Source of the DNA: JAUYQR01 sp050632395
GTDB taxonomy: Bacteria; Pseudomonadota; Alphaproteobacteria; Rhodobacterales; Rhodobacteraceae
Assembly: GCF_050632395.1 (NCBI RefSeq)
Contig: NZ_CP192600.1
Span: 2,356,001 to 2,420,000 of the forward strand
DNA length: 64,000 nt
Direction of reading: 5' to 3'
The translations under genes and the position numbers were made by a program. Shown here in pieces: positions 8,229-17,312 of the stretch. The notes below the pieces were generated by a model. That model was not told the origin of the DNA. It worked only from the letters and a program-made list of their open reading frames with translations, and ran no database searches. How positions within the stretch are numbered: position 1 is the first letter of the stretch; each line of letters starts with the position of its first letter.

Positions 8229-10031
8229 ATGGCACGCGCACCCCTTCTGCAACTCTCCGACATTTCCCTCACCTTCGGCGGCAACCCCGTGTTCGACGGG
8301 CTGTCCCTCGTAATCCAGCCCGGCGACCGGGTGGCCCTCGTCGGCCGCAACGGCTCGGGCAAGTCCACCTTGATGAAGGTGATGGCCGGCTTGGTCGAAC
8401 CCGACCGCGGCCAGCGCATCGTCTCGCCCGGTGTGACCGTCGGCTACATGGAGCAGGACCCCGACCTTTCCGGCTTTGAAACCCTCGGTGACTTCGCCGC
8501 CAGCAAACTCCCTGAGGGCGAGGGCTACAAGCTTGCCGTCGTCGCCGAGGGCCTCAAATTCAACCCCGACATGCCTGTCGCCACCGCCTCCGGTGGCGAA
8601 CGCCGCCGCGCCGCGCTGGCCAAACTGCTGGCCGAAGCGCCTGAACTGATGCTGCTGGATGAACCCACCAACCACCTCGACATCCAGGCCATCGAATGGC
8701 TGGAAGCCGAACTTTCCACCACCCGCACCGCCTTTGTCATCATCTCCCACGACCGCGCCTTCCTGCGCGCCCTCACCAAGGCCACCCTCTGGATCGACCG
8801 GGGCGAGGTGCGCCGCCGCGAGCTTGGCTTCGAAGGCTTCGAGGAATGGCGCGAAACCGTCTGGGCCGAGGAGGACGAGGCCCGCCACAAGCTTGACCGC
8901 AAGATCAAGGCCGAGGCGAAGTGGGCCGTCGAAGGCATCTCCGCCCGTAGGAAGCGCAATCAGGGCCGCGTCCGCGCGCTGGCCGTCTTGCGCGACGAAC
9001 GCTCCAGCCAGATCCGCCGCCAAGGCACGGCCGCGATGGAATTCGAAGGCGGTCAGACCTCGGGCAAGATGGTGATCGACGCCAAGGGCCTGGTGAAGCG
9101 CTTCGGCGGCAAGACCATCGTCGACGGCTTCGACATCCGCGTCCTGCGCGGCGACCGGGTCGCCTTCGTCGGCCCGAACGGCGTCGGCAAGACCACGCTG
9201 CTGAAAATGCTCACCGGCGAAATCGAACCGGACGATGGCAAGGTCAAACTCGGCACCAACCTCGAGATCGCGGTCTTCGACCAGACCCGCGCGCAACTCG
9301 ACCCCGACGCAACCCTGTGGGACAACCTGACCGGCGACCCCTCGATGCGTGTCTCCGGCGCCTCCGATCAGGTCATGGTGCGCGGCACACCGAAGCATGT
9401 GGTGGCCTACCTCAAGGACTTCCTCTTCGACGAACGTCAGGCCCGCGCCCCGGTGCGCAGCCTTTCGGGCGGCGAAAAAGCCCGCCTCCTTCTTGCCCGC
9501 CTGATGGCGAAGCCCTCGAACCTCCTGATCCTCGACGAACCGACCAACGACCTTGACGTCGAAACCCTCGACCTCTTGCAAGACATCCTCGGCGACTACG
9601 ACGGCACCGTTCTTCTCGTCAGCCACGACCGCGATTTCATCGACCGCCTCGCCACCGCCACCGTGGCGCTGGAAGGGCAGGGCAGGGCCACCGTCTATCC
9701 CGGTGGCTGGACCGATTACGCCAACCAGCGCGGTGTCGCTGAGGCTGAAGCGGCGGTGCGCGGCAACGCCAAGCCCGCCGCGCCGAAACCTGGCGACAAA
9801 CCTGCCACCGTGGGCCTGTCCTTCACCGAAAAAAAGCGCCTCGACGATCTTCCGGGCATTATCGAAAAGCTCGAGGCCGAGATTGCCAAGCTGACCGATT
9901 TCCTTGGCACGCCGGATCTCTTCGTCCGCGAACCGGCCAAGTTCGCCAAGGCCAGTGAGCTTCTCGCAGACCGTCAGTCCGCCCTTCAGGCCGCCGAAGG
10001 CGAGTGGCTGAAACTCGCTGATCGCACCTAA
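8229..10031 (+). CDS. ABC-F family ATPase, Uup-like
   Basis: 600 residues from the ATG at 8229. There are two ABC domains: the first has Walker A GRNGSGKST, signature ASGGERRR and LLDEPTNHLD; the second has GPNGVGKTT, LSGGEKAR and ILDEPTNDLD. Both are followed by a switch histidine (SHDR). A charged linker separates them, and a C-terminal helical tail (about 520-600) with a coiled-coil look is typical of Uup. There are no membrane segments, so it is a soluble translation/ribosome-associated or DNA-related ABC-F protein and not a transporter. The symbol uup is plausible but the subgroup was judged by eye. It is divergent from the CoA-transferase gene. Confidence 0.88.
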   Translation: MARAPLLQLSDISLTFGGNPVFDGLSLVIQPGDRVALVGRNGSGKSTLMKVMAGLVEPDRGQRIVSPGVTVGYMEQDPDLSGFETLGDFAASKLPEGEGYKLAVVAEGLKFNPDMPVATASGGERRRAALAKLLAEAPELMLLDEPTNHLDIQAIEWLEAELSTTRTAFVIISHDRAFLRALTKATLWIDRGEVRRRELGFEGFEEWRETVWAEEDEARHKLDRKIKAEAKWAVEGISARRKRNQGRVRALAVLRDERSSQIRRQGTAAMEFEGGQTSGKMVIDAKGLVKRFGGKTIVDGFDIRVLRGDRVAFVGPNGVGKTTLLKMLTGEIEPDDGKVKLGTNLEIAVFDQTRAQLDPDATLWDNLTGDPSMRVSGASDQVMVRGTPKHVVAYLKDFLFDERQARAPVRSLSGGEKARLLLARLMAKPSNLLILDEPTNDLDVETLDLLQDILGDYDGTVLLVSHDRDFIDRLATATVALEGQGRATVYPGGWTDYANQRGVAEAEAAVRGNAKPAAPKPGDKPATVGLSFTEKKRLDDLPGIIEKLEAEIAKLTDFLGTPDLFVREPAKFAKASELLADRQSALQAAEGEWLKLADRT

Positions 10032-10037
10032 CAGCAG

Positions 10038-10063
10038 GGAACCGGCGCAACTTGGCCGGTTCC
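10038..10063 (+). terminator. Perfect hairpin after the ABC-F gene
   Basis: GGAACCGGC and GCCGGTTCC form a 9-bp perfect stem with an 8-nt loop, 6 nt after the ABC-F stop. No T-tract follows, so termination efficiency is uncertain. Confidence 0.45.
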
Positions 10064-10172
10064 GGCAATTCCATGCGCCAAAACCCGCCCGTCGCGGATT
10101 TGTGAACCGTTTCAATGGGCTCCATCGGTTGAATATGCGCGCTTGGACCCGCAGTTACACACATGTCGCCTA

Positions 10173-10190
10173 GGACGGGTTCAACCGTCC
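10173..10190 (+). other. Leader hairpin upstream of the outer-membrane protein gene
   Basis: GGACGG-GTTCAA-CCGTCC forms a 6-bp perfect hairpin about 33 nt before the start codon at 10223. It probably lies in the 5' untranslated region of a highly expressed envelope protein, where such hairpins often stabilise the mRNA. That role is inference. Confidence 0.3.
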
Positions 10191-10222
10191 GAGCAGTGGC
10201 CCCAAAAAACAGGAGCATCTTT

Positions 10223-10819
10223 ATGAAAACTATCGCAGCAATTTTTGCCACGGCAACCTTGGCAATGCCGGCCTTCGCCGGCGGCATGTCAACCCCCGTG
10301 ACCGAACCCGAGGTTGTCGCGGCCGCTCCGGTTTACGCGGCTCCCTCCGCAGACTGGTCGGGGTTCTACGCCGGTGCACAGCTTGGCTACGGCGACGTAA
10401 GCTCCTCGCCTGACGGCTTGGGCGGCAACGGCGAGCTTGGTGGTCTGCACGCCGGCTATCGCTGGGACTTCGGTCAGTTCGTGGCTGGCGCTGAAGTCGA
10501 CTGGGACAAGACCAACATCGACCTCGGCGGCGACGCTGGGTCGCTCGATGACGTTGCCCGTCTTAAACTGATCGGCGGTGCCGACCTCGGTCGCGCGCTG
10601 GTCTACGGCAGCGTCGGCATGGCCAAGGCCAACGCAACTGTCGGCGGCGAAGACCTGTCCGACACCGGTTATACTCTTGGTGCAGGTGTCGACTACGCGA
10701 TCACCGACAGCTGGACCGTGGGTGGCGAACTGATGGGCCACCAGTTCAACGACTTCGACGGCTCGGGCGTTGATATTGATGCCACGACCATCAAGGCAAA
10801 GGTCGCGCTGCGCTTCTAA
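10223..10819 (+). CDS. Outer-membrane beta-barrel (porin-like) protein
   Basis: 198 residues from the ATG at 10223, which has AGGAG 7 nt upstream. Residues 1-19 are a signal peptide (AFA/GG). A proline/alanine linker leads to WSGFYAGAQLGYG, the usual first strand of small OMP-type barrels, followed by alternating aromatic/glycine strands and a final KAKVALRF ending in phenylalanine, the BAM recognition feature. An 8-stranded barrel is expected. It has its own upstream region and a strong terminator, so it is a monocistronic gene. Confidence 0.82.
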   Translation: MKTIAAIFATATLAMPAFAGGMSTPVTEPEVVAAAPVYAAPSADWSGFYAGAQLGYGDVSSSPDGLGGNGELGGLHAGYRWDFGQFVAGAEVDWDKTNIDLGGDAGSLDDVARLKLIGGADLGRALVYGSVGMAKANATVGGEDLSDTGYTLGAGVDYAITDSWTVGGELMGHQFNDFDGSGVDIDATTIKAKVALRF

Positions 10820-10842
10820 GCGCGCCACGACCATCACTGATC

Positions 10843-10871
10843 GGGCCGGGGCACATGCCTCGGCCCGTTTT
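10843..10871 (+). terminator. Rho-independent terminator of the outer-membrane protein gene
   Basis: GGGCCG...CGGCCC with an inner GGC/GCC pair and an ACAT loop is followed by GTTTT. It starts 24 nt after the stop codon. Confidence 0.82.
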
Positions 10872-10906
10872 CATTTCTACCCGATCATTCGCACGGGACA
10901 CCCCTG

Positions 10907-11794
10907 TCACCACTTCCCCGTCGCCCCGCCGCCCGACGACCGACCGCCGCCAAATCCGCCGCTGCTGCCGCCCGAGGATCCGCCCGAACTCCCCCCCGGA
11001 CCGCGGCCCGAAAACCGGTTCGACTCGCGCCGGATCGGGATGGTGAAGGGGTGGCGCTCGGTATGTCCGCAACTGGTGCAGGTCAGATGCTCGATCCCGG
11101 TGCCTTCGCTCTGCGGCGTCGGCTCCTTGGCGATGTCGCGAACCCGTTTCAGCGTCAGCTTCTGGCATTTCGGGCACCGCTTCCGACCGTTGCGGTAGGA
11201 CCGCAGCCCGAACAGGCCCGCCGCCGCTGCGGCCACCGCGCCAAGGCCAACCGCATTCCATGTGTTGTCTTGCGGAAACCCGTCTTCCAGAGTGACCGGG
11301 TTGCCTGCGATGAACGGCTCCACCAGCCGCTCGCGCGCAGATTGCAGCCCATCAAGGATGCCCTTCGCGAACCGTCCCTCGCGGAACTCCGGCAGCATCG
11401 CCGTGTCGATCACCCGCTGCGCTCGCCCGTCGTAAACCGCGTCATATGCGGACCCAAGCGCAATGCGCGCCTCCCGGTCCTCGACTGCGACAAGGATCAA
11501 GATGCCATCATTGCGGCCCGCTGTGCCCACGCCCCAGGCATTGAACAGCGCCTTGGCATAACTGGTTATCGTGGCGCCGCCCCCGCCATAGTTGGAAATC
11601 CGGTCCATCGTTGCGACAACGACATGAACCCCCGTCTCCTCGCGCGTGCGCTCGATAAGCCCCGCTATGTCCGCCTCGGCTGAAGGCGTCAGGATATCGG
11701 CGAAATCGGAAACCGTGTCCGTCCGTGGTTGCGGAAGCTCTTGGGCAAAACCAACGCAGGGCAAAAACAGCCCCAGCAACAATACGCGCAGCAT
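10907..11794 (-). CDS. TPM domain membrane protein with zinc ribbon and Gly/Ser tail
   Basis: 295 residues. A signal peptide (1-18) is followed by a TPM domain (about 25-145: VSDFADILTPSAEADIAG, then GRNDGILILVAVEDREARI). TPM domains are extracytoplasmic and some have phosphatase activity or act in photosystem/membrane-protein maintenance. One membrane helix (about 178-197) precedes a cytoplasmic zinc ribbon made of CPKC and CTSC pairs. The tail is a low-complexity run of glycine and serine, usual for this group. It follows the PLP decarboxylase by 3 nt and is probably co-transcribed with it. Confidence 0.82.
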   Translation of the reverse strand: MLRVLLLGLFLPCVGFAQELPQPRTDTVSDFADILTPSAEADIAGLIERTREETGVHVVVATMDRISNYGGGGATITSYAKALFNAWGVGTAGRNDGILILVAVEDREARIALGSAYDAVYDGRAQRVIDTAMLPEFREGRFAKGILDGLQSARERLVEPFIAGNPVTLEDGFPQDNTWNAVGLGAVAAAAAGLFGLRSYRNGRKRCPKCQKLTLKRVRDIAKEPTPQSEGTGIEHLTCTSCGHTERHPFTIPIRRESNRFSGRGPGGSSGGSSGGSSGGFGGGRSSGGGATGKW

Positions 11795-11797
11795 GAT

Positions 11798-13180
11798 TTA
11801 TCCCATCAGATCGGCAATAACCTTGACGATCATCATGACATCATCGCGCGTACAGTCAAACTGTCCGACTTGCACCCGGATCACATAGCGCCCCTGATGC
11901 CGCGTCTGGGTCAGGTACAACCGCCCGTCGTCGTTGATCCGCGCCAGCAGCGCCTCGGTTTCGGCATCCGTGGCGGCGGCAAAGGTGAACAGCGACAGCG
12001 ACGGTTCCGTCACGATGTTGATCCCCGGCAACTGCGCAAGCGCATCGCGCGCTTCCTGCGCCCAGACGATGTGATTGCGCACCCGTTCCCGCAACCCTGC
12101 AAGCCCGTAAGCCCGCAGCGTGAACCACAGCTTCAACGCCCGGAACCGCCGCCCCAGCGGCACCGTCCATTCGTTGAAATTGACGATCTCCTCGCGCCCC
12201 GCCGTCTCCAGATAGGTCGGGCGCAGACCAAGCGTGCGCACCTGCGGCCCCGGATCGCGCAGAAACTGCACCGAGCAATCGAACTGCGCCCCCAGCCACT
12301 TGTGCGGGTTCATCACGATGCTGTCGGCCCCCTCGACCCCCGCCCACAGATGCCGCAACTCTGGACAGATCATCGCTGACCCCGCCCACGCCGCATCGAC
12401 ATGCACCGGCAACCCCTCCGCCTTCGCCACCGCAATGCACTCCGCAATCCGGTCGAACGCCCCGATCGACGTGCCGCCTGCGCACAAGATCACGCCCGCA
12501 GGCCGCATCCCCGCCGCCCGGTCCGCCGCAATCGCCGCCGCCAGCGCCGCAGGGTCCATCGAGAACCCCGCATCCGTCGGCACCTTCACCAGATTGCGTT
12601 GCCCGATTCCCGCGACCCGCACCGCCTTGTCCACCGACGAATGCGTCTCGGCACTCGCATAAAACCGCAGCACCGGCCCGCCCGACAACCCTTCCGTCAA
12701 CCCGGCAAACCCCAACGCCTGCTCGCGCATCGTCAGCACCGCCGACAGCGTCGCAGTGGTCGCCGTGTCATGGATCGTCCCCACGAACCCCTCCGGCAAC
12801 CCCAGCGCCGACCCAAGCCACCGCACCATCACCTGCTCGATCTCGGTCGCCGCCGGCGAGGTCTGCCAGATCAGCGCATTCGCCGCCATCGCATTGGTCA
12901 ACTGCTCGGCCAGCATCGACGCGGGCGAGGCGTTGGCGGGAAAATACGCAAAGAACCGCGGGTGCTGCCAATGCGTCATCCCGTCCGGCACGATCCGCGC
13001 GAAATCGGCAAAGATCGCCTCCGGCGTCTCGGCCTCTTCGGGCGGCAGGGCGGGCAACTGCCCCGCAATCGCACCGGGCACCAAGGGCGCGCGCACCGGG
13101 CGGTCGCGCAGGGTGGAGTGATACTCATGCGCCCAGTCGGCAGCCACTTTCGACCAGTGGCGAAGATCATCGTGGTTCAT
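11798..13180 (-). CDS. PLP-dependent decarboxylase, aromatic-L-amino-acid decarboxylase type
   Basis: 460 residues from the ATG at 13180, with a purine-rich GAGAGGGGG just upstream; a longer frame to 13234 lacks support. Group II decarboxylase features are in order: the N-terminal HPRFFAYFPANASPASMLAE, an ETHSSVDKA segment, the HVDAAWAGSA motif whose Asp contacts the PLP ring, and NPHKWLGAQFDCS with the PLP lysine. The family decarboxylates aromatic or other L-amino acids to amines. Substrate is not resolved. The TPM gene follows 3 nt downstream. Confidence 0.86.
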   Translation of the reverse strand: MNHDDLRHWSKVAADWAHEYHSTLRDRPVRAPLVPGAIAGQLPALPPEEAETPEAIFADFARIVPDGMTHWQHPRFFAYFPANASPASMLAEQLTNAMAANALIWQTSPAATEIEQVMVRWLGSALGLPEGFVGTIHDTATTATLSAVLTMREQALGFAGLTEGLSGGPVLRFYASAETHSSVDKAVRVAGIGQRNLVKVPTDAGFSMDPAALAAAIAADRAAGMRPAGVILCAGGTSIGAFDRIAECIAVAKAEGLPVHVDAAWAGSAMICPELRHLWAGVEGADSIVMNPHKWLGAQFDCSVQFLRDPGPQVRTLGLRPTYLETAGREEIVNFNEWTVPLGRRFRALKLWFTLRAYGLAGLRERVRNHIVWAQEARDALAQLPGINIVTEPSLSLFTFAAATDAETEALLARINDDGRLYLTQTRHQGRYVIRVQVGQFDCTRDDVMMIVKVIADLMG

Positions 13181-13320
13181 CGGGGCCCCCTCTCGGCAGG
13201 TCGCCAAATGGCCACAAACCGGGGCAGGGAGCAAGGCGTCCCCCCGCAGCGGTCCGGCATTTTACAGTGGATTCTTAACTGTTGCCCGCTATACGCAAAC
13301 GCAGGATTACCTTGTGACGG

Positions 13321-13956
13321 ATGTTTTCAATGTCGATATCGCGCCGCACTGCGCTTGGCCTCGCGCTCGCCGCCGTGCTTCTCACCACCGCCTGCATCGG
13401 CGGCGGCACCTTCCGCACATGGTACGAAGCCCCGATCCCGGCCGAGGTGACGAGTGGTTGGACAGTGACGGATGTCCGCGTCTCTGTCCCCGAAGGTCTC
13501 GTCGTCAGCGAAGCCAAAACGATTCTCCCAAAGGCTGATATCGTCTGGCGCGAAGATCCGCCCGGCGACCGCCGCGCCCAGGTGGCAGAAATCATCCGCA
13601 CCGCCGCCGAACGCGCGGTCAGCGGCCTAAACGGCGCGCGCAAGGTGCACCTCAACATCACCGTGACGCGGTTTCACGCGCTGACCATGCAGGCCGAAAC
13701 CCGGCTCGATAATGTCGGCGTGCACAACATCACTTTCGTCGCCTGGATCACCGATGCCGAAACCGGCGCCATCCTCGCCGGTCCCGAACCGATCGACGCT
13801 GAATTCCCCGCCCTTTCAGGCGATGACATGCGCGCTGCCCGCGAACGGGGCGAAACGCAGAAATCGCAGATCAGCGCCCATGTCACCCGCACCATCGCCG
13901 GCTGGCTTGGAATCGGCCCCGATCCGCGCGGCAGTTTCACCCGTTCTGGCAACTGA
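13321..13956 (+). CDS. Putative lipoprotein, probably DUF6778 family
   Basis: 211 residues; the ATG at 13330 is an alternative start and neither has a strong ribosome-binding site. The N-terminus (about 1-25) is a lipoprotein signal with twin arginines (SRRTAL), a hydrophobic core and a lipobox LTTAC. The mature part contains a VTRFHALTMQAETRLDNVGVHN-like region without known catalytic motifs. It resembles an uncharacterised family common in Rhodobacterales that I believe is DUF6778, from memory only. It is single, with its own intergenic regions. Confidence 0.68.
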   Translation: MFSMSISRRTALGLALAAVLLTTACIGGGTFRTWYEAPIPAEVTSGWTVTDVRVSVPEGLVVSEAKTILPKADIVWREDPPGDRRAQVAEIIRTAAERAVSGLNGARKVHLNITVTRFHALTMQAETRLDNVGVHNITFVAWITDAETGAILAGPEPIDAEFPALSGDDMRAARERGETQKSQISAHVTRTIAGWLGIGPDPRGSFTRSGN

Positions 13957-14143
13957 ACCGCGCTTGCGCGCTTTGGCTTTCGCGTGCTACGTCCCGCTGA
14001 TGATGACCACTGGCACCATTACCTGCTGCATTACCCGCTGACATCGTCAGGCGGGCCCGGTCTTCTGTTTTCAAGCACAGTCGAAATTGGTAAGCCCCGC
14101 CGGGATCAACGGCAGTGTGCGGTGCCCTGTTGCGAGGACGACC

Positions 14144-15577
14144 ATGACGGGCCTGAGGCTTTACAACACCAAGGCGCGCGCGAAGCAGGACTTCGCGCCG
14201 ATCGATGCGTCGAACGTGCGGATGTATGTCTGCGGCCCCACCGTCTATGACCGCGCCCACCTTGGTAACGCCCGCCCGGTCGTGGTGTTCGACACGCTCT
14301 TTCGCCTGCTCCGCCACCTCTATGGGGCCGATCACGTCACCTACGTCCGCAACTTCACCGACGTCGACGACAAGATCAACGCCGAGGCGCTGCGCCGTCA
14401 GCAGGCAGGCAGCCCCGGCACGCTGGAAGAGCTGATCCACCAGCGGACCGAGGAAACCATCGCCTGGTATCACGCCGACATGGACGCGCTCGGCGCAATA
14501 CGCCCGACGATGGAACCCCGCGCCACCGAATTCATCGGCCAGATGATCGCGATGATCTCCACCCTGATCGCCAAGGGCCACGCATACGCAGCCGAAGGCC
14601 ATGTTCTCTTTGCCGTCGAAAGCTACGCCGCCTACGGCAAGCTGTCCGGTCGCAGCGTCGACGACATGATCGCCGGCGCACGGGTCGAGGTTGCCCCCTA
14701 CAAGCGCAACCCGATGGATTTCGTTCTGTGGAAACCCTCGTCGGGCGAAGAACCCGGCTGGGAAAGCCCGTGGGGCAGGGGCCGCCCCGGCTGGCATATC
14801 GAATGCTCCGCGATGGCGCATGAACTCCTTGGCGAGTCCTTCGACATCCACGGCGGCGGCCTCGACCTGCAATTCCCGCACCACGAAAACGAGATCGCCC
14901 AATCCGCCTGCGCCCACCCGGAAGGCGACTTCGCCCGTGTCTGGATGCACAACGAGATGCTGCTGGTCGAAGGCAAGAAGATGTCCAAGAGCTTGGGCAA
15001 CTTCTTCACCGTGCGGGATCTCTTGGATCAAGGCGTGCCGGGCGAGGTGATCCGCTTTGTTTTCCTGATGACGCACTACCGCAGCCCGATGGACTGGACC
15101 GAGGGAAAACGAAAGGAAGCCGACATTACGCTCGGGAATTGGCACAAGTTAACTTGGGAACTTGAGCCTACCCCTTGGGAGCGGTTTTCTCCGGACGCCA
15201 AGCTTGTCGAAGCTTTGACGGACGATCTGAACACGCACATGGCACTTGTCCGCCTCCGGTCCTTGCAAGACCAGCCACAGGCCCTTCTCGACAATGCAAG
15301 GTGGCTCGGCTTTTTGCCGGATGGTGAGCGCGAAACATTTCGCGCTGCTTGGCTGAACATAAGCTCGGGATCAGGAGCATCGCCCAAACTTGCAGACCTT
15401 GAACAACACCTTGATCACCTCTGGAACCAAGCTAAGGCGACCAAGGATTTCTCCGCCGTGGACGCACTTAAGTCCGCCCTCATCGCCGCAGGCGTCGAGG
15501 TCCGCATGTCGAAAGCCGGCGTCGAACTAGTCCCCGGCACGGACTTCGACCCTGTCAAACTGGATGCGATCCTATGA
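14144..15577 (+). CDS. cysS: Cysteinyl-tRNA synthetase
   Basis: 477 residues from the ATG at 14144 (GAGG about 7 nt upstream). This class I synthetase charges tRNA-Cys. The HIGH motif appears as HLGN (39-42), zinc-ligand C30 sits in YVCGPTVYD, and KMSKS is at 279-283. C234-type GWHIECSAM and HHENE zinc-site regions are also present. The last third (from about 15113) uses codons with visibly lower third-position GC than the first two thirds, though the protein remains intact and family-like. A composite CtrA-box/dyad element follows the stop. Confidence 0.95.
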   Translation: MTGLRLYNTKARAKQDFAPIDASNVRMYVCGPTVYDRAHLGNARPVVVFDTLFRLLRHLYGADHVTYVRNFTDVDDKINAEALRRQQAGSPGTLEELIHQRTEETIAWYHADMDALGAIRPTMEPRATEFIGQMIAMISTLIAKGHAYAAEGHVLFAVESYAAYGKLSGRSVDDMIAGARVEVAPYKRNPMDFVLWKPSSGEEPGWESPWGRGRPGWHIECSAMAHELLGESFDIHGGGLDLQFPHHENEIAQSACAHPEGDFARVWMHNEMLLVEGKKMSKSLGNFFTVRDLLDQGVPGEVIRFVFLMTHYRSPMDWTEGKRKEADITLGNWHKLTWELEPTPWERFSPDAKLVEALTDDLNTHMALVRLRSLQDQPQALLDNARWLGFLPDGERETFRAAWLNISSGSGASPKLADLEQHLDHLWNQAKATKDFSAVDALKSALIAAGVEVRMSKAGVELVPGTDFDPVKLDAIL

Positions 15578-15598
15578 CCGCTGCATTGCCGCCAATCC

Positions 15599-15670
15599 TT
15601 AAGGCCACATTAACGCACCCAGCCAACCCATTGATATCAAAAACCCTCAAAATTGTCCCACCGTGGGACA
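15599..15670 (+). repeat. Composite element copy 1: CtrA-type box, AACCCATTG block and TGTCCCAC dyad
   Basis: Reading the plus strand: TTAA-N7-TTAA (15599-15613), 11 nt, AACCCATTG (15625-15633), 20 nt, then the perfect 17-nt dyad TGTCCCACCGTGGGACA (15654-15670). The cimA start codon is 19 nt downstream. The same blocks with identical spacing recur inverted at 20678-20748. TTAA-N7-TTAA is the CtrA consensus; a weak -10-like GATATC follows 18 nt after TTAAC. So it could be a CtrA-regulated promoter with an operator, but copy 2 does not precede a gene in this orientation. Confidence 0.7.
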
Positions 15671-15689
15671 TTACCCCCGGACCCATCAC

Positions 15690-17312
15690 ATGACCCGCGA
15701 GCGCCTCCATCTCTTCGACACCACGCTCCGCGATGGCCAGCAGACCCAGGGGGTCCAGTTTTCGGCCGCCGAGAAGGTCCAGATCGCCGTGGCGCTCGAC
15801 GCCCTCGGCGTCGATTACATCGAAGGCGGCTGGCCTGGCGCCAACCCGACCGACAGCGATTTCTTCGCCGCCGCCCCGCAAACCCGCGCCACCCTCACCG
15901 CCTTCGGCATGACCAAACGGGTGGGCCGCTCGGCCGAAAACGACGACGTCCTCGCCGCCGTTCTGAACGCCCGCACCCCAGCCGTCTGCCTCGTCGGCAA
16001 AACCCACGACTTTCACGTCACCGCCACCCTCGGCGTCACCCTGGACGAGAACCGCGAGGCCATCGCCGCCTCCATCTCCCACCTTGTCGCCAAGGGCCGC
16101 GAACCTCTCTTCGATGCCGAGCATTTCTTCGACGGCTACCGCGCCAACCCCGCCTACGCCCTCTCCTGCCTGCAAGCCGCCCTCACCGCCGGCGCCCGCT
16201 GGGTCGTCCTGTGCGACACCAACGGCGGCACCCTTCCCGCCGAAGTGGGCCGCATCACCGCCGAGGTGATCGACGCCGGAATCCCCGGCGACCACCTCGG
16301 CATCCATTGCCACGACGACACAGGCAACGCCGTCGCCAACACCCTCGCCGCGATCGACGCAGGCGCGCGGCAAGTGCAAGGCACACTCAACGGCCTTGGT
16401 GAACGCTGCGGCAACGCCAACCTCACAACAATCATCCCGACGCTTCTCCTGAAGGAACCCTACGCCAGCCGGTTCGAAACCCGCGTTACCCATGCCTCGC
16501 TAGCGGGCCTTCTGAAGACCAGCCGGATGCTGGACGACATCCTGAACCGCGTCCCCCTCCGCGCCTCTCCCTACGTTGGCGCCAGCGCCTTTGCCCACAA
16601 GGCTGGCCTCCACGCCAGCGCGATCCTGAAAGACCCCTCGACCTACGAACACGTCAACCCCGCCGTCGTAGGCAACGAGCGGGTGATCCCGATGTCGAAC
16701 CAGGCGGGGCAGTCGAACCTGCGCGCCCGCCTTGTCGCGGCCGGGATCGCGGTCGATCCGAAAGACCCCCGCCTCGGCCGCATCCTTGAGGTGGTCAAGG
16801 ACCGTGAGGACCAAGGCTATGCCTATGACGGCGCGCAAGCCAGCTTTGAACTCGTCGCACGCCGCGAGCTGGACCTGATGCCGGACTTCTTCGAGGTCAA
16901 ACGCTACCGGGTCACAGTGGAACGCCGGAAGAACCGCTACGACCGGATGATCAGCCTGTCGGAAGCGGTGGTGGTGGTGAAAATAGGCGAGCGCAAGATG
17001 ATGTCAGTCAGCGACAGCATGGACGAGGCGGGATCCGACCGCGGCCCGGTCAACGCACTGGCCAAGGCGCTTGGCAAGGATCTTGGGCCCTATCAGGCCT
17101 GCATCGACGACATGAAACTGGTCGACTTCAAGGTCCGCATCACCAACGGCGGCACCGAGGCGGTCACGCGCGTCATCATCGACAGCGAGGATGGCCAGGG
17201 ACGGCGCTGGTCCACCGTTGGGGTCAGCGCCAACATCGTGGACGCCTCGTTCGAGGCATTGCTCGACGCGATCCAGTGGAAGTTGATCCGCGACGTCGGG
17301 GCCCCGGCGTGA
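15690..17312 (+). CDS. cimA: (R)-citramalate synthase
   Basis: 540 residues from the ATG at 15690; an in-frame ATG at 15663 lies inside the dyad. The catalytic HMGL-like barrel has LFDTTLRDGQQT at the N-terminus, metal-site HCHDDTGNA, and LNGLGERCGNA. The C-terminal LeuA dimer/regulatory domain (about 390-530) is present. The enzyme condenses pyruvate and acetyl-CoA to citramalate, a threonine-independent route to 2-oxobutyrate and isoleucine. The opening sequence and length (longer than HMG-CoA lyase) match CimA better than LeuA. Its TGA overlaps the GTG of the next gene. Confidence 0.88.
   Translation: MTRERLHLFDTTLRDGQQTQGVQFSAAEKVQIAVALDALGVDYIEGGWPGANPTDSDFFAAAPQTRATLTAFGMTKRVGRSAENDDVLAAVLNARTPAVCLVGKTHDFHVTATLGVTLDENREAIAASISHLVAKGREPLFDAEHFFDGYRANPAYALSCLQAALTAGARWVVLCDTNGGTLPAEVGRITAEVIDAGIPGDHLGIHCHDDTGNAVANTLAAIDAGARQVQGTLNGLGERCGNANLTTIIPTLLLKEPYASRFETRVTHASLAGLLKTSRMLDDILNRVPLRASPYVGASAFAHKAGLHASAILKDPSTYEHVNPAVVGNERVIPMSNQAGQSNLRARLVAAGIAVDPKDPRLGRILEVVKDREDQGYAYDGAQASFELVARRELDLMPDFFEVKRYRVTVERRKNRYDRMISLSEAVVVVKIGERKMMSVSDSMDEAGSDRGPVNALAKALGKDLGPYQACIDDMKLVDFKVRITNGGTEAVTRVIIDSEDGQGRRWSTVGVSANIVDASFEALLDAIQWKLIRDVGAPA

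Noticed and set aside
8013..10115. A 700-codon open frame on the minus strand
   Set aside because: It is antisense to the ABC-F gene, whose motifs are intact; long antisense frames are expected in high-GC DNA. The same applies to 28576-30468 and 37520-39340.
15654..15670. The TGTCCCAC dyad as a parS site
   Set aside because: parS is TGTTTCACGTGAAACA; the arms differ at several bases and the centre has an extra base, and no parAB genes are near.
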